Of a stretch of DNA of 64,000 bases, positions 26,052 through 33,373 are shown in pieces. Made by a program: the position numbers and the translations under genes. Within the stretch, counting starts at the first letter, position 1. The number at the start of each line of letters is the position of its first letter. This stretch comes from Pseudomonadota bacterium (GTDB taxonomy: Bacteria; Desulfobacterota; Desulfobulbia; Desulfobulbales; Desulfurivibrionaceae): contig JAHJRQ010000015.1 of assembly GCA_018830485.1 (NCBI GenBank), positions 558,001 to 622,000 of the forward strand, read 5' to 3'. The notes under the pieces are model-generated. The model saw only the letters and a program-made list of their open reading frames with translations. It was not told the DNA's origin and did no database searches.

Positions 26052-27071
26052 ATGGGCATGAGTCATTGGGGTTTTCCGGAATACGAGACTGTTGCCGAAA
26101 AAAAAGCCAAGGCGGCAAAAAAACTCGAGCAGCTCAAGAAAAAAATACAGGGCATTACGCCGGTCATCATACAAGGCAACACTCTGGCTCGGACCTGGTG
26201 GGGAAAATCCTGGAACAGAAACCTTGAGCGCTATGCCGACTACAGCAACCGCATCGGCCGCGGCAAGAGCTATGTGCGACACGGCGCTGTTCTTGACCTC
26301 AAGATCGAGGGTGGGCAGGTGACTGCCCTGGTCCAGGGAACCAGAGCCAAACCCTATGAGGTAGTGATCCGAATTTCTCCAGTCAAAAAGGTCAACTGGG
26401 ACCAGATCAGAAAACAGTGCCAGGGCGAGCTGCGGTCCCTGCCGGATCTTCTGGTCGGCAAATTCCCCAAGGCGCTGGGTGAAATTTTCCTGGCCGAAGG
26501 CAAGGGGCTGTTCCCAACCCCGAAGGAGATCTGCTTCGACTGTTCCTGTCCGGATTGGGCCTCCATGTGCAAGCATGTGGCGGCAGCCCTCTACGGCATA
26601 GGTTCCCGGCTTGATGAAGATCCGCTCCTGTTCTTTACCCTGCGGCAGGCCGACACCGAGGAGCTTGTAGCCCGCGCCGTTCAGGAAAAAAAAGGAGATC
26701 TATTGGCAAGAGCGGACAGAAAGAGTTCCAGAGTGATGGAGGAGGCCGACCTGTCCACCCTTTTCGGCATTGACATGGATGTGCGCCCGGATTTCAGTGC
26801 CGCCGCCAAATCCCAGGTGGCCAGCCGTTCATCCCGTGCGAAAAAGGCCGCGTCTGCCCCGGTGGCCGTGCAAGCGCCAGAGGGAAAAACAGCGCGCACC
26901 GCCACCGCCTTGATTGAGGAGATCGTCAGACAGACTCCGAGCGGCACAACCGTGGCCATGCTGGAAAAAGCAACCGGTTTTCCGCGCGCCAAAATTTATG
27001 CCATTACCAGCAGGCTCCGGCAACAGGGCCGGATTAGCTATGTGGCCCAAGGCGTCTATGGGCGACCGTGA
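26052..27071 (+). CDS. SWIM zinc-finger protein
   Basis: The 339-residue product carries a SWIM motif (CxCx6CxH) as C164-S-C166, C173-K-H175 in 'CSCPDWASMCKHVAAALYG'. The N-terminal part (about 48-62, 'TWWGKSWNRNLERYADY') is also typical of bacterial SWIM proteins that sit beside SNF2 helicases. The C-terminus (about 275-339) resembles a winged helix or DNA-binding domain ('TVAMLEKATGFPRAKIYAITSRLRQQG', residues about 296-322). Start ATGs at 26052 and 26058 are both possible. The six-base gap to the helicase gene indicates one operon and probably one complex acting on DNA. Confidence 0.87.
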   Translation: MGMSHWGFPEYETVAEKKAKAAKKLEQLKKKIQGITPVIIQGNTLARTWWGKSWNRNLERYADYSNRIGRGKSYVRHGAVLDLKIEGGQVTALVQGTRAKPYEVVIRISPVKKVNWDQIRKQCQGELRSLPDLLVGKFPKALGEIFLAEGKGLFPTPKEICFDCSCPDWASMCKHVAAALYGIGSRLDEDPLLFFTLRQADTEELVARAVQEKKGDLLARADRKSSRVMEEADLSTLFGIDMDVRPDFSAAAKSQVASRSSRAKKAASAPVAVQAPEGKTARTATALIEEIVRQTPSGTTVAMLEKATGFPRAKIYAITSRLRQQGRISYVAQGVYGRP

Positions 27072-27097
27072 TTTTGGGGCGAGGAGCCTTTCGCCCA

Positions 27098-27128
27098 TAA
27101 AAAAAGCGCCCCCTCGGGAGCGCTTTGT
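27098..27128 (-). terminator. Terminator between convergent genes
   Basis: AAGCGC and GCGCTT arms with a partly paired GC centre lie between 27104 and 27126. The A-run at 27098-27105 becomes a T-run on the minus strand, so it mainly ends the minus-strand gene. Confidence 0.7.
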
Positions 27129-27152
27129 GTGTTCCATGATCTGTAATCGGGG

Positions 27153-27530
27153 TTATTCGTCATCCTCCAGATCGTCTTCCTCAAGCTCATCCTCCTCCTG
27201 AGCCTCGACCTCGTCATCAATGTCATCATCCTCGGTTCCGGAGTCATCATCTTCCGGCAGTTCATCGTCCGCCGAGGTGTCTGATTCCTCATCCGGTTCG
27301 GCGGCAAGGGCGTCTTCTTCCTCGCCTGTCGGCTTGCGGATTTTTGTCGGGGGCAGGATGATGGCCGTGATCTTTGCAATATCTTGTCGCACCAGCGGAT
27401 CTGCAAGACAAAAGGCACATTCGGCAATGTGCTTTTCCATGAAGGAAACCATGCGCGCCGGGGCCATGGACTCCTCCTGGACTTGGGCATACCATGATTT
27501 GACAAGCCTCTGTAAGCGCTCGCATTCCAT
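27153..27530 (-). CDS. Small acidic protein with HxxxCxxC motif
   Basis: From ATG 27530 (AAAGGAG about ten bases upstream) the protein is 125 residues. Residues 34-41 read H-IAE-C-AF-C, the HxxxCxxC pattern of zf-HC2/anti-sigma zinc fingers. The preceding helix (1-33) and following segment (42-66) could form a small helical domain. Residues 69-125 are almost entirely Asp/Glu. No membrane segment is present, unlike typical anti-sigma factors. I cannot name the family. The acidic tail could mimic nucleic acid or bind a basic partner. It is convergent with the SWIM gene. Confidence 0.65.
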   Translation of the reverse strand: MECERLQRLVKSWYAQVQEESMAPARMVSFMEKHIAECAFCLADPLVRQDIAKITAIILPPTKIRKPTGEEEDALAAEPDEESDTSADDELPEDDDSGTEDDDIDDEVEAQEEDELEEDDLEDDE

Positions 27531-27711
27531 CGCTACGTAACTCCTTTGCCTAATATTTAAAACCGGCGGAACATCACAAGGGGACAAGCTCCATGCTTGC
27601 CGTGATTCGAGCCATATGTACCGTATTTTTTTTCCGCTGCCCAGACTCTTTTGTTAAAAAAAGAAAAATGTTGTTTCCCCGCCGACAACATTATATCTTG
27701 GCACAGCGGAT

Positions 27712-27809
27712 GGAAGTGGAAAGGGCGCTGGTGGCTCTCCCGGACTTCAAATCCGGTGCACCGGGTTAACAGCCTGGTGGGTGGGTTCGATTCCCATGCA
27801 CTTCCGCCA
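27712..27809 (+). tRNA. selC: tRNA-Sec (TCA), selenocysteine tRNA
   Basis: A 98-base tRNA with anticodon stem CCGGA/TCCGG and loop CTTCAAA, anticodon TCA, which reads UGA. The acceptor GGAAGTG pairs with CACTTCC; there is a long variable arm (about 27757-27781), T-loop TTCGATT and a GCCA end, all as in bacterial selC. No selA, selB or recognisable selenoprotein gene lies in the window. Confidence 0.96.
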
Positions 27810-27845
27810 TAACGCAAAAAACCTGAAGGAATACTTTTTAAATCA

Positions 27846-27880
27846 AAGTCCCCTTCCGCTCGTGGTGAGCCTGTCGAACC
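27846..27880. repeat. Family A repeat, single arm at the glyQ 3' end
   Basis: CCGCTCGTGGTGAGCCTGTCGAA is similar to one arm of the family A palindrome, with several changes. It lies between selC and the glyQ stop codon. Confidence 0.5.
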
Positions 27881-27890
27881 ACAGTCCTTT

Positions 27891-28766
27891 TTAGCTCTTC
27901 GTCTTCAGCAACGGATATCCCATCTTCTCCCGCTGGGCCACGAACTGTTCCGCCACCTTTCTCGCGATATTCCGTATTCTGCCGATATACCGGGTCCGCT
28001 CCGCAACGCTGATGGCCTTTCTGGCATCCAGCAGGTTGAAGGTGTGCGAGCACTTGAGGCAATAGTCGTAGGCCGGCAAAATCAGCTCCGCGTCCAGCAG
28101 CCGGTGGGCCTCGGACTCAAAGGTGTCGAAAAACGAAAGCAGGGCCGGCACATTTGCCTGCTCGAAGTTGAAGGTGGAAAACTCCACCTCGGCCTGATGA
28201 AAGATGTTGCCGTAGGAAACCTCGCTGTTCCAGGCGATATCGTAAACGGAGTCCACCTTTTGCAGATACATGGCGATGCGTTCCAGTCCGTAGGTCACTT
28301 CCACCGTGACCGGAGAGAGCTCCAGGCTTCCCGCCTGCTGGAAGTAGGTGAACTGGGTGATTTCCATACCGTCAAGCCACACCTCCCATCCCAGGCCAGA
28401 GGCGCCCAGGGTCGGGGATTCCCAGTCGTCCTCGACAAAGCGGATGTCGTGCTCCAGCGGGTCCAGGCCGAAGCGGGTGAGGCTTTCGATATAGAGATCC
28501 TGAATGTTGGGGGGGGACGGCTTGATCATCACCTGAAACTGGTAGTAATGCTGAAGCCGGTTGGGGTTTTCTCCATACCGGCCATCGGTGGGCCGACGCG
28601 AGGGCTGAACATAGGCGGTTTTCCAAGGCTCGGGTCCCAAAGCCCGCAGCAAAGTGGCCGGGTGGAAGGTGCCGGCTCCTACTTCCATGTCATAGGGCTG
28701 CTGCAACGCACATCCCTGCTGAGCCCAGAATCTGCTGAGCTCGAGAATGATATCCTGAAAATACAT
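27891..28766 (-). CDS. glyQ: Glycyl-tRNA synthetase alpha subunit
   Basis: From ATG 28766 the protein is 291 residues, the normal GlyQ length, beginning '[19 protein letters not shown]'. Class II motifs and family blocks are intact: '[16 protein letters not shown]', '[18 protein letters not shown]', '[20 protein letters not shown]' and '[15 protein letters not shown]'. It charges tRNA-Gly as an alpha2beta2 enzyme with GlyS. No glyS follows; the space downstream holds a repeat arm and selC, so the beta subunit must be encoded elsewhere. Confidence 0.97.
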   Translation of the reverse strand: MYFQDIILELSRFWAQQGCALQQPYDMEVGAGTFHPATLLRALGPEPWKTAYVQPSRRPTDGRYGENPNRLQHYYQFQVMIKPSPPNIQDLYIESLTRFGLDPLEHDIRFVEDDWESPTLGASGLGWEVWLDGMEITQFTYFQQAGSLELSPVTVEVTYGLERIAMYLQKVDSVYDIAWNSEVSYGNIFHQAEVEFSTFNFEQANVPALLSFFDTFESEAHRLLDAELILPAYDYCLKCSHTFNLLDARKAISVAERTRYIGRIRNIARKVAEQFVAQREKMGYPLLKTKS

Positions 28767-29372
28767 GTGGGTTCCTTGGCTGGCCTTTGGGTAAGGCGAT
28801 GGTTTCCGTTCGTGCTCAGCCTGTTGAAGCACAAAAAAATGTGGAAGAATCTCAGGCCCTCAACCTTTAATACATAGCAAGCAGGGCTGGCAAGATTTTT
28901 TTACGAGCAACAAGGGAGATAGCCCGGCAGACAGGGGAAGCGGGGGGGCATGCCGGTTTTTTTCCGGAGCAATGGCGCGGAAAAATACAAGTGACCAGAG
29001 TGCTGCTGGCTGTATTTCTGAAGGAGTATTCATGTTTTACCCACTTTTATTTTGACAATGGGGTCAGACTGCGGTAACAAAGTACAAATCTTTATATTTT
29101 GTGGGCAATTGCGTTGCAAGCCCTCACTCCGGCGAAGGCCGGAGTCCAGTGTATCATAATTCCAGGCCTTCTGGATCCCGGCTTCCGCCGGAATGACGGA
29201 AAAAGGCTGACAGCAGTCAGCCACAAATGAGTTCTTGATCTTGCTTCCCAGTCTTTTCGAAAGGCGGGGAGCATTGAGCGAATGGTGGCATGTGGACGTC
29301 GCATGCCACTGCGAGGGAGGGGGTGGAGCAATCACCCTGAATTACCAAATATTTTCTTAAGGAGAAAATGAG
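28767..29372. other. 606-base intergenic region between glyQ and the porin gene
   Basis: No gene is supported. It contains a family A arm (28801-28833, CCGTTCGTGCTCAGCCTGTT), a TTGACA at 29052-29057 with a poor -10, and a family B palindrome at 29124-29198. The porin's ribosome site (AAGGAG) is just before 29373. The promoter could not be fixed. Confidence 0.55.
29124..29198. repeat. Family B palindromic repeat, copy 1
   Basis: CACTCCGGCGAAGGCCGGAG followed by TCCAG, then about 20 bases, then CTGGATCCCGGCTTCCGCCG and GAATGACG: inverted arms like the 31811-31870 element, with each arm itself a small hairpin. Confidence 0.7.
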
Positions 29373-30935
29373 ATGGTGAAGAAAATTTCTACATTGGCGC
29401 TGGCCGGGCTTCTGGCTCTTCCTGCCATGGCTTCCGCGGGTGCGGGCGGCGCAGCCGCTGCCTCGGACATCCAGGCGCAGGTCGATGCCCTGACCAGGCA
29501 GCTTGAGCAGTTGAAAGCCGAGATGGCAAAGGTAAAAGCCGCCCCGGCCCCGGTAAGCGACCAGAGCAGCAGAATCCAGGCCCTGGAGGAGAAGTCCGAA
29601 CAGTGGGATCTGGCTTCCCGTATCCAGTTCAGCGGCGATTTTCGTTCCCGGTACGATTATTACACCCGGGACCGGAAAGTGTCTAACGTCGCGACCTTTA
29701 CTCCGCCTGCCGGAGCGATCACATACACCGACGTAACGGATAACAATGATGGAATCATGACCAACCGTTTTCGTTTGGATATGCGCGCCAAGGCTCTGGA
29801 GAACGTGGAGTTCAAGGGGCGTCTTGCCATGTACAAGGCTTGGGGCATGCAGTCCACTCCGGACGGCGAAGGCAATACCCCAATTGGTTCTTTTCCCCCC
29901 TTTGATGGCAACGCAACCCGGTCCCCTGGGGACAGCACCCTGCACGTGGACCGTGCCTTTGTGAACTGGAACAACATCGGCGATTCTCCGGTCTGGTTCT
30001 CCATTGGCCGCAGGCCCACCACCGATGGTCCGGCCGCACAGTTGCGCATGAATCAGGATGAGCGGATGGCTACCCCCACCGCTTTTATGGATTGGCCGTT
30101 TGATGGTATTTCCGTGGGCTATGCCTACAACAATCTGTTCGGTGTGCAGGATGCACCGGGCCGGGTTCGCATTTGTTATGGCCGTGGCTTTGAAGCAGGC
30201 GTGAACCAGAACGACACCGGCATCAACGATACAGATTTTGCCGGGGTGAGCTGGGATGTATACAAGAAGGGCGATCGTTTTGCCTATGTCCAGTCCTTTG
30301 CTGCCATGGATGTTTTTAATTTTCCCGACTGGTCCGATGCGACCACTGCCGCCAGGACGGCCGCCGGCTATGGCGACGCTGCCCGGAAGAATGTCGGCAA
30401 CATCTACCATACCTCCGGCGTGTATCAGGACAAGTGGCAGAACCTGAACTACTTTGGGTCTCTTGGCTGGAGCCGCACCGATCCCAATAATCAGGGCATG
30501 CTGAACGATTATTCCTCCGGTGTAAACAATACCAATGAAGAGGATGGCTTTGCTGTTCACCTCGGTGTGCGCTACGACATCCCGGATTCTCTCTTCAAGG
30601 TTGGCGCCGAGTACAACCACGGGTCCAAGTACTGGATCGCCATGTCTCCCGGTCACGACGACCTGTATGCCTCCAAGCTGGCGACCCGCGGTAATGTCTA
30701 TGAGCTCTACACCATCTACGACATTCCCGGCGGCGAGGCTATCTCCAAGTTCGGCAAGGCTTTCATTCGTTTGGGCTACCAGCACTACGATTACGAGTAC
30801 ACCGGTTCCATGGACTGGAACGTTATGCCGTATGATATCGATGATGCTGCCCAGGCTTGGAAAGCAAACTTTGCCGGCCAAGACATTATCGAGAGTGCTG
30901 ATCAGGTATACCTGACCTTCGAGGCTGCATTCTAA
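29373..30935 (+). CDS. DUF3373-type outer-membrane porin
   Basis: The 520-residue product has a signal peptide (1-22, ending MASA), a periplasmic coiled coil (about 31-75, 'DIQAQVDALTRQLEQLKAEM') and a long beta-rich region ending in aromatic 'VYLTFEAAF', consistent with a barrel anchored by a C-terminal Phe. The order coiled coil then 'SGDFRSRYDYYTRD' and 'FRLDMRAKALENVEFKGRLAMYK', at about 87-155, matches DUF3373 proteins common in delta-proteobacteria. It probably lets solutes through the outer membrane; the substrate is unknown. A strong terminator follows. Confidence 0.85.
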   Translation: MVKKISTLALAGLLALPAMASAGAGGAAAASDIQAQVDALTRQLEQLKAEMAKVKAAPAPVSDQSSRIQALEEKSEQWDLASRIQFSGDFRSRYDYYTRDRKVSNVATFTPPAGAITYTDVTDNNDGIMTNRFRLDMRAKALENVEFKGRLAMYKAWGMQSTPDGEGNTPIGSFPPFDGNATRSPGDSTLHVDRAFVNWNNIGDSPVWFSIGRRPTTDGPAAQLRMNQDERMATPTAFMDWPFDGISVGYAYNNLFGVQDAPGRVRICYGRGFEAGVNQNDTGINDTDFAGVSWDVYKKGDRFAYVQSFAAMDVFNFPDWSDATTAARTAAGYGDAARKNVGNIYHTSGVYQDKWQNLNYFGSLGWSRTDPNNQGMLNDYSSGVNNTNEEDGFAVHLGVRYDIPDSLFKVGAEYNHGSKYWIAMSPGHDDLYASKLATRGNVYELYTIYDIPGGEAISKFGKAFIRLGYQHYDYEYTGSMDWNVMPYDIDDAAQAWKANFAGQDIIESADQVYLTFEAAF

Positions 30936-30976
30936 TCCGGTCTCTCGTGTAGTACCTGTTGTGCATGCAATAACTG

Positions 30977-31009
30977 AAGAGGGAAGGGCGCAAGCCCTTC
31001 CCTCTTTTT
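30977..31009 (+). terminator. Terminator after the porin gene
   Basis: AAGAGGGAAGGGC (30977-30989) pairs with GCCCTTCCCTCTT, loop GCAA, followed by a T-run. Confidence 0.93.
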
Positions 31010-31067
31010 GTTTGGGGCATGGCATGCTTAACGCGACAAGGGGATGTGATGCTGCCCCGTCTGCAAG

Positions 31068-31110
31068 CATGTAAGCTGTGGTTGACATCATGTAGTCTGT
31101 GGTATACACT
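31068..31110 (+). promoter_or_regulatory. Promoter and direct-repeat operator of the toxin-antitoxin operon
   Basis: TTGACA (31082-31087), 17 bases, TACACT (31105-31110). A direct repeat CATGTARnCTGTGGT occurs at 31068-31082 and 31089-31103, exactly 21 bases apart (two helical turns), bracketing the -35. This is what an autoregulated antitoxin operator would look like. Confidence 0.6.
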
Positions 31111-31412
31111 ATTCCCGTGACCACGATCAGCGAAACAGAGAATTTTTCCGCTTGGTTTGCCGGACTGCGCGATACGATTGCAAGGGCTCGGATCAAGGCG
31201 CGGCTGCGCTCTGTTGATCTGGGAAATTTTGGAGATTGCAAGCCGGTGGGAGAAGGTGTGTCGGAGATGCGTATTCACTGCGGGCCAGGATACCGCGCGC
31301 GTGTATTTCGTCCGGCGGGGTCTTGAGGTGGTGGTTCTGCTGGCGGGCGGTGACAAAGGAGCGCAGGACAAGGACATCAGACCGCTTTGAAGCTGGCGCG
31401 ACAGGTATAGGA
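31099..31412 (+). pseudogene. HigB/RelE-type toxin, frameshifted
   Basis: The reading frame from 31099 gives 'TISETENFSAWFAGLRD' through 'EMRIHCGPGYR', typical of the RelE/HigB 'addiction module killer' family. It then passes a (CG)4 run at 31294-31301 and the matching frame shifts: 'VYFVRRGLEVVVLLAGGDKG' is read one base over. Near 31381 the natural C-terminus 'ALKLARQV' returns to the first frame, ending at the TAG at 31408-31410. So two opposite frameshifts disrupt the gene. The promoter's -10 overlaps the GTG at 31099, and a start at GTG 31117 is more likely. It could also be a sequencing error in the CG run, but two errors would be needed. Confidence 0.7.
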
Positions 31413-31420
31413 GGAAAGCA

Positions 31421-31732
31421 ATGGGAAGCAAGATCGCTTTGCGCAAATGGGATGTGCTTGATCATCTGAAAACGGAAGAGGACATCGAACTGTATTTTGA
31501 TGCCTGTGTGGAGGAAGACCCAGGGGACGGAAGCCTGATCCGCGCCGCCCTTGGCGATATCGCTCGCGCCCGTGGTATGAGTCAGTTGGCCCGCGATACC
31601 GGTCTGGCTCGGGAAGGGCTGTACAAGGCGCTTTCCGCTCAAGGGAACCCGGAATTTGCCACGGTGATGAAGGTCATCAAGGCCTTGGGCTTGAAGCTCC
31701 ACGGCCACTCCACCACGACTTCCGCAGCGTAA
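31421..31732 (+). CDS. Addiction-module antitoxin (HigA-like HTH)
   Basis: The 103-residue product begins 'MGSKIALRKWDVLDHLKTEED' and contains the helix-turn-helix 'ARGMSQLARDTGLAREGLYKAL' (about residues 48-69), as in the 'probable addiction module antidote' family. AGGAGGAAAGCA precedes the ATG. It would bind and silence the partner toxin and repress the shared promoter. Its toxin partner upstream looks disabled, so this may be a surviving antitoxin or now just a regulator. Confidence 0.87.
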   Translation: MGSKIALRKWDVLDHLKTEEDIELYFDACVEEDPGDGSLIRAALGDIARARGMSQLARDTGLAREGLYKALSAQGNPEFATVMKVIKALGLKLHGHSTTTSAA

Positions 31733-31810
31733 GCGCCATTCGGCGCCATTCGGGACACCCCCCTATTTTGGTGTGCGGATACTATTGCTTCGGTGGTTAA
31801 ACATGTAAAC

Positions 31811-31870
31811 CGTCATTCCCGCGAAGGCGGGAATCCAGAGGGATGGATGCCCGCCTTCGCGGGAATGACG
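31811..31870. repeat. Family B palindromic repeat, copy 2
   Basis: CGTCATTCCCGCGAAGGCGG...GAATCCAG and its inverse ...CCGCCTTCGCGGGAATGACG. The outer arms are near-perfect inverted copies, and the type is widespread in proteobacterial intergenic DNA. Confidence 0.85.
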
Positions 31871-31987
31871 TATTTAGTCGCCGGGTCAATATGCAGGCTT
31901 GCGCTTGCAACCCTTGGTCAGATCGTTGAGGGTTTGAATGAAATAGTTGGAGATTGGGTTTCAAAAAGAGGGGCATCCCGTGTTTTT

Positions 31988-32014
31988 CATGGTGTCTGTC
32001 ACCATGGTTTTTTT
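31988..32014 (+). terminator. Terminator-like hairpin
   Basis: CATGGTG (31988-31994), loop TCTGT, CACCATG (32000-32006), then a run of seven T. It separates the antitoxin transcript from the next promoter. Confidence 0.7.
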
Positions 32015-32018
32015 GTGA

Positions 32019-32069
32019 TTGCCAAAACCTTGGCCCAGGCTTATAGTGATCATGTGCAGCACATGGTCA
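32019..32069 (+). promoter_or_regulatory. Promoter and palindromic operator of the ribbon-helix-helix gene
   Basis: TTGCCA (32019-32024), 17 bases, TATAGT (32042-32047). Directly overlapping, TGATCATGTG (32047-32056), CAG, CACATGGTCA (32060-32069) is a palindrome with one mismatch. This fits autorepression by the small DNA-binding protein encoded 18 bases later. Confidence 0.7.
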
Positions 32070-32086
32070 TATAGTGAGGAGACGCA

Positions 32087-32365
32087 ATGGCAACCGCAAC
32101 CGAACGCATACCCGTTTTGCTATCGAGGGAAGAAAAGATCAATCTTGCCCAGAAAGCCAGGCAGTCCCGTGTTTCAATGGGTGAATATCTGCGCAGGGCT
32201 GCCGCCGCATACCGAACGACCGAGGATGATGCGGTGTTGGAAGGGATGATCTCGCAAATGCTCAAAACCACCGAACAGGCAGAGCATGCCATTGATAATG
32301 CCTTGACGTTTATTGAGGCGTCCAATCAGCGCATTGCCGCCATGGAATCGAAGAGGCGGGGTTAA
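32087..32365 (+). CDS. Ribbon-helix-helix-like DNA-binding protein
   Basis: The 92-residue protein has the N-terminal pattern 'ERIPVLLSREEKINLAQKAR' and 'VSMGEYLRRAAAAY', typical of ribbon-helix-helix regulators and MobC-like plasmid proteins. The C-terminal half is helical and may dimerise or bind a partner. GAGGAG precedes the ATG. An operator-like palindrome covers the promoter, suggesting autoregulation. The small protein encoded five bases downstream is probably its partner. The role (regulator, antitoxin or mobilisation remnant) cannot be decided. Confidence 0.75.
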   Translation: MATATERIPVLLSREEKINLAQKARQSRVSMGEYLRRAAAAYRTTEDDAVLEGMISQMLKTTEQAEHAIDNALTFIEASNQRIAAMESKRRG

Positions 32366-32369
32366 CGCC

Positions 32370-32573
32370 ATGGGTGTTACGGACAAAATGTGGGATGCGC
32401 TCACCACGGTCATCAAGATGAACGACAAGGTGGAGCGGTTGGCCGGAACCGTCGTGGCCCAACAGAGCAAGATAGAAAGCCTGACCGAACGGGTGATACG
32501 CCTGGAGACAGCCCTGGAAATCGCTCTTGCGACGCGGAAAATTCCCGCGCAGCGTATCGAAAATAAGCAATAG
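32370..32573 (+). CDS. Small coiled-coil protein
   Basis: From ATG 32370 the product is 67 residues: 'MGVTDKMWDALTTVIKMND' followed by a heptad-like helix 'VAQQSKIESLTERVIRLETA'. It looks like a short coiled-coil protein. It starts five bases after the ribbon-helix-helix gene and belongs to the same transcript. I do not know a function; similar small proteins seem to occur as orphans in proteobacteria, but this is from memory of sequence style only. Confidence 0.65.
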   Translation: MGVTDKMWDALTTVIKMNDKVERLAGTVVAQQSKIESLTERVIRLETALEIALATRKIPAQRIENKQ

Positions 32574-32602
32574 AATTTCCCTGCCATTATCCCCCCATCA
32601 CC

Positions 32603-33373
32603 GTGATCTTTTTCTCCCATCTCCCGAAAGTCTCAAGCGCTACATTTTCGCGGCATGGCGGCGTGAGCGCGGCTCCGTATCATTCGCGCAATATGGGCCT
32701 GCATGTCGGCGACGATGAGGCGCTGGTTTTGCGAAACAGGGCGTTGGTCAAGGAGGAGCTTGGGCTGGCGCGGCTGGTTTCGGCGCGCCAGGTGCATGGG
32801 GGCAGCATTTTGAACGTGGGCCGGCTGCCGGAAACGGACGAAGAGCATGCGGGCCACGATGCCCTGATGACCAATATCCCCGAGCTTGGCCTGATGATCC
32901 AGCAGGCCGATTGCCAGGCGGTGATGCTCTATGATCCCGAGCACGGGGCGGTGTCCAATATCCATTCCGGCTGGCGGGGCAGCGTGGCGAACATCATCGC
33001 CAAAACCGTGGCCGCCATGACCGCTGTGTACGGCACACGACCAGCCGCGTTGCATGCCGCCATCAGCCCATCGTTAGGTCCATGCTGCGGGGAATTTATC
33101 AACTACCGCACCGAGTTGCCCCTGGCTTTTCATGCCTACCAGACGCAGCCCAATTATTTCGATTTTTGGGCCATCAGCCGCGATCAGCTCCGCGACAGTG
33201 GGGTGCGCCTTGCGCAGATCGAGATCGCCGGGCGTTGCACGGCCTGTAATGAAGATTATTTTTCCTACCGCCGCGATGGGGTTACCGGCTGTTTTGCCTC
33301 GGTGATAGGGATGAGATCAGCGGATAGCGATCAGGCATCAGCTGTCAGCAGACAGGCGGATAAGAATGAGTAA
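32603..33373 (+). CDS. pgeF: Peptidoglycan editing factor / multicopper polyphenol oxidoreductase (YfiH family)
   Basis: The 256-residue protein has the laccase-domain metal-site residues H65 ('SARQVHGG'), C104 ('QQADCQAVML') and H121 ('SNIHSGWRG'). It also has 'SPSLGPCCGEF' and 'CTACNEDYFSYRRD'. PgeF removes misincorporated amino acids from peptidoglycan precursors and shows purine-nucleoside activity. The start is GTG 32603. The C-terminal 20 residues ('MRSADSDQASAVSRQADKNE') look appended and lie in DNA that leads into the S23 gene, suggesting the original stop was altered when that gene arrived. Confidence 0.92.
   Translation: MIFFSHLPKVSSATFSRHGGVSAAPYHSRNMGLHVGDDEALVLRNRALVKEELGLARLVSARQVHGGSILNVGRLPETDEEHAGHDALMTNIPELGLMIQQADCQAVMLYDPEHGAVSNIHSGWRGSVANIIAKTVAAMTAVYGTRPAALHAAISPSLGPCCGEFINYRTELPLAFHAYQTQPNYFDFWAISRDQLRDSGVRLAQIEIAGRCTACNEDYFSYRRDGVTGCFASVIGMRSADSDQASAVSRQADKNE

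Larger units (their letters stand above)
31733..32018. other. Gap between antitoxin and ribbon-helix-helix gene
   Basis: No gene is supported. It holds a family B palindrome (31811-31870) and a terminator-like hairpin (31988-32014). The rest may be the remnant of an older gene, but no homology is visible. Confidence 0.5.

Noticed and set aside
29052-29080. TTGACA at 29052 as the porin promoter
   Set aside because: The -10 at the right spacing (TAACAA) is poor and a palindromic repeat lies between it and the gene.
31157-31390. Separate 77-codon gene inside the toxin region
   Set aside because: It is the shifted-frame middle part of the toxin; its first half has no similarity and its second half continues the toxin sequence.
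31793-32074. A 93-codon open frame between the antitoxin and ribbon-helix-helix genes
   Set aside because: Its first third is the family B palindrome and it runs through a terminator and a promoter; no ribosome site.
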